Assembly: GCF_013149785.1 (NCBI RefSeq)
Contig: NZ_JABEZU010000001.1
Coordinates: 496,001-560,000 of the forward strand
DNA from: Isoptericola halotolerans
GTDB lineage: Bacteria; Actinomycetota; Actinomycetes; Actinomycetales; Cellulomonadaceae
Direction: 5' to 3'
Length of the DNA stretch: 64,000 bases
Shown here: positions 62,882 through 64,000 of the stretch, piece by piece
How positions within the stretch are numbered: position 1 is the first letter of the stretch
Layout: each line of letters starts with the position of its first letter
Notes under the pieces: generated by a model
Seen by the model: only the letters and a program-made list of their open reading frames with translations
Databases searched by the model: none
Told to the model about the DNA's origin: nothing
Position numbers and translations under genes: made by a program

Positions 62882-64000
62882 ATGACGGTCCAGCACGAAC
62901 CCCACCACCCGCCCTCAGCGCCGACGGGCGCCGTGACGCCGCGCGCCCGCGACTCGCTGCGGAAGCCGGCCTTCTGGAACATCGGCGGGCTGTTCTTCTT
63001 CTACTTCGCCATCTGGCAGCTCGTCTTCACCTTCCTGGGCCCCTGGCTCGAGGACCAGGCGGGCATGACCAGCGGGAACATCGGCCTGCTCAACTCGGTC
63101 ATGGCCCTGACGGCGCTGTGCCTGCAGCCGTTCTACGGGTTCATCCAGGACCGCCTCGGCTTCCGTAAGAATCTCTTCGCGTTCGTCGTGGTGGTCGGTG
63201 CCTTCATGGGACCGTTCTTCGCCTTCGTGTTCGTGCCGATCGTCGAGCTCAACCAGGTCCTCGGCGCGGTGGTCGGCGGCATCTACCTGTCCCTGGTGCT
63301 CAACTCCGGTGTCGGCGTCGTCGAGGCGTTCAACGAGCGCACCTCGCGCGCGAACCGGTTCGAGTACGGGCACGTACGGCTCTTCGGCTCCGTCGCCGGA
63401 GCCACGGCCTCGCTGGTCGGCGGCTTCATCTGGGCCGCGAACCCCGACAACGTGTGGTGGGTCGGCACCTTCTCCGCCGTCGTGCTGGGCGTCCTGCTCT
63501 TCGTCGTCCGGACGCCGAGGCCGGGGGAGAAGGGCAACGCCGCCGCCGGCGACGACGGAGCCTCGGCCGAGGACCGCACCGGCGACGAGGATCGCCCCCG
63601 GGTGACCAAGGAGACCGTCCTGCGGCTGTTCCGCGACCGCTCCTTCGTGGGGTTCATGGTGCTCATGTTCGGCACCGTCGCGCTGTACGACGTGTTCGAC
63701 CAGCAGTACGCCATCTACTTCGGCAACCTGTTCGACGGAGTCGGCGACCCGCAGGTGTTCTTCTCGCGGGTGGTCTTCGTCCAGATCCTGCTCGAGGCGA
63801 TCGTGATGGTGGCGATGCCGTTCGTGATCAACAAGATCGGCGCGAAGCGCGGCCTGCAGCTCTTCGCCGTCGTCCTGGTGGTCCGCGTCGTCGGCTCGGC
63901 GCTGTTCACCTCCACCGAGCTCCTCGTCGTGTGGCGCCTGCTCGCCGCCCTCGAGATGCCGCTCATGCTCGTCTCGGTGTGGAAGTACATCACCCGGATG
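62882..64000 (+). CDS. LacY-type oligosaccharide:H+ symporter (MFS), 3' end outside window
   Basis: 373 codons are visible and the frame is still open at the last base. The start KPAFWNIGGLFFFYFAIWQ and GFIQDRLGFRKNLFAF resemble E. coli LacY (FWMFGLFFFFYF; GLLSDKLGLRKYLL). The key LacY residues have counterparts: VEAFNERTSRANRFEYG (Glu126 region) and HVRLFGSVAG (Arg144 region). About nine helices are present in the window, with an acidic central loop. It should import oligosaccharides using the proton gradient and pairs functionally with GH43 through a shared operator. CGGAGGGAACG precedes the ATG. Confidence 0.9.
   Translation, partial: MTVQHEPHHPPSAPTGAVTPRARDSLRKPAFWNIGGLFFFYFAIWQLVFTFLGPWLEDQAGMTSGNIGLLNSVMALTALCLQPFYGFIQDRLGFRKNLFAFVVVVGAFMGPFFAFVFVPIVELNQVLGAVVGGIYLSLVLNSGVGVVEAFNERTSRANRFEYGHVRLFGSVAGATASLVGGFIWAANPDNVWWVGTFSAVVLGVLLFVVRTPRPGEKGNAAAGDDGASAEDRTGDEDRPRVTKETVLRLFRDRSFVGFMVLMFGTVALYDVFDQQYAIYFGNLFDGVGDPQVFFSRVVFVQILLEAIVMVAMPFVINKIGAKRGLQLFAVVLVVRVVGSALFTSTELLVVWRLLAALEMPLMLVSVWKYITRM

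Overview
This is a very GC-rich chromosomal window with strong G/C preference at third codon positions, many GTG starts and many 1-4 base gene overlaps. It fits a plant-polymer-degrading actinobacterium; the secreted GH10 xylanase with CBM2-like modules, the GH53/GH42 galactan locus and the GH43/LacY-type locus suggest the Cellulomonadaceae/Promicromonosporaceae (Cellulosimicrobium- or Isoptericola-like). That placement is inference; there is no rRNA gene in the window.

Layout. 1-3.7 kb: the end of a Tad-type pilus/secretion locus (CpaE-like remnant, TadA, TadB, TadC, Flp-like DUF4244 pilin, TadE, TadE-like). 3.7-7.2 kb: a CitE-like lyase and the large DUF1998-type helicase that normally accompanies this Tad locus. 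7.4-12.5 kb: an LPXTG surface protein, an Rpf-type cell-wall hydrolase, an M18 aminopeptidase, a broken DUF4184 gene, and an ArsA-like ATPase with a tiny Cys-Cys-ending partner behind cstA. 14.4-19.5 kb: a membrane H+-pyrophosphatase and a secreted M14 carboxypeptidase. 19.5-26 kb: an ECF transporter (T, double ATPase, S) plus a tandem two-domain HAD protein, divergent from a LacI regulator with a perfect 18-bp palindrome between them. 26.2-27.8 kb: GH10 xylanase with two almost identical CBM2-like modules. 28-34.7 kb: DinB-like protein, two paralogous exported proteins coupled to a methyltransferase, an alpha/beta hydrolase divergent from a LysR regulator, and a CAP-domain protein. 34.7-37.3 kb: TrkH-type K+ transporter and a PAP2 phosphatase. 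37.4-45.8 kb: galactan utilisation (GH42, solute-binding lipoprotein, two permeases, GH53). 46-56.5 kb: topA, an OhrR-like regulator with a small divergent gene, a Gfo/Idh/MocA oxidoreductase, a PPOX-like protein, tmk, holB, an orphan HypX-like protein and a TAP-like hydrolase. 56.65 kb: tRNA-Thr(CGT), followed by a short lower-GC patch with unrecognised genes. 58.9-64 kb: def, a secreted Pro/Ser-rich protein, a small hydrolase, GH43 and a LacY-type permease that runs off the window.

How it fits together. The Tad-helicase block and topA-tmk-holB are near neighbours in other Actinobacteria (Rv3661-Rv3644c in Mycobacterium tuberculosis). Here about 38 kb of largely carbohydrate, transport and surface genes lies between them. 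Three sugar loci each carry LacI-like operator palindromes. Thirteen genes have a TANNNT hexamer 6-8 bases before the start codon and no clear Shine-Dalgarno sequence, which points to widespread leaderless transcription and helps choose starts.

The observations most worth following are the ECF-HAD-LacI unit of unknown substrate, the cstA/Cys-Cys/ArsA trio, the orphan HypX, the TadE-like frame with no stop, and the near-identical CBM duplication.
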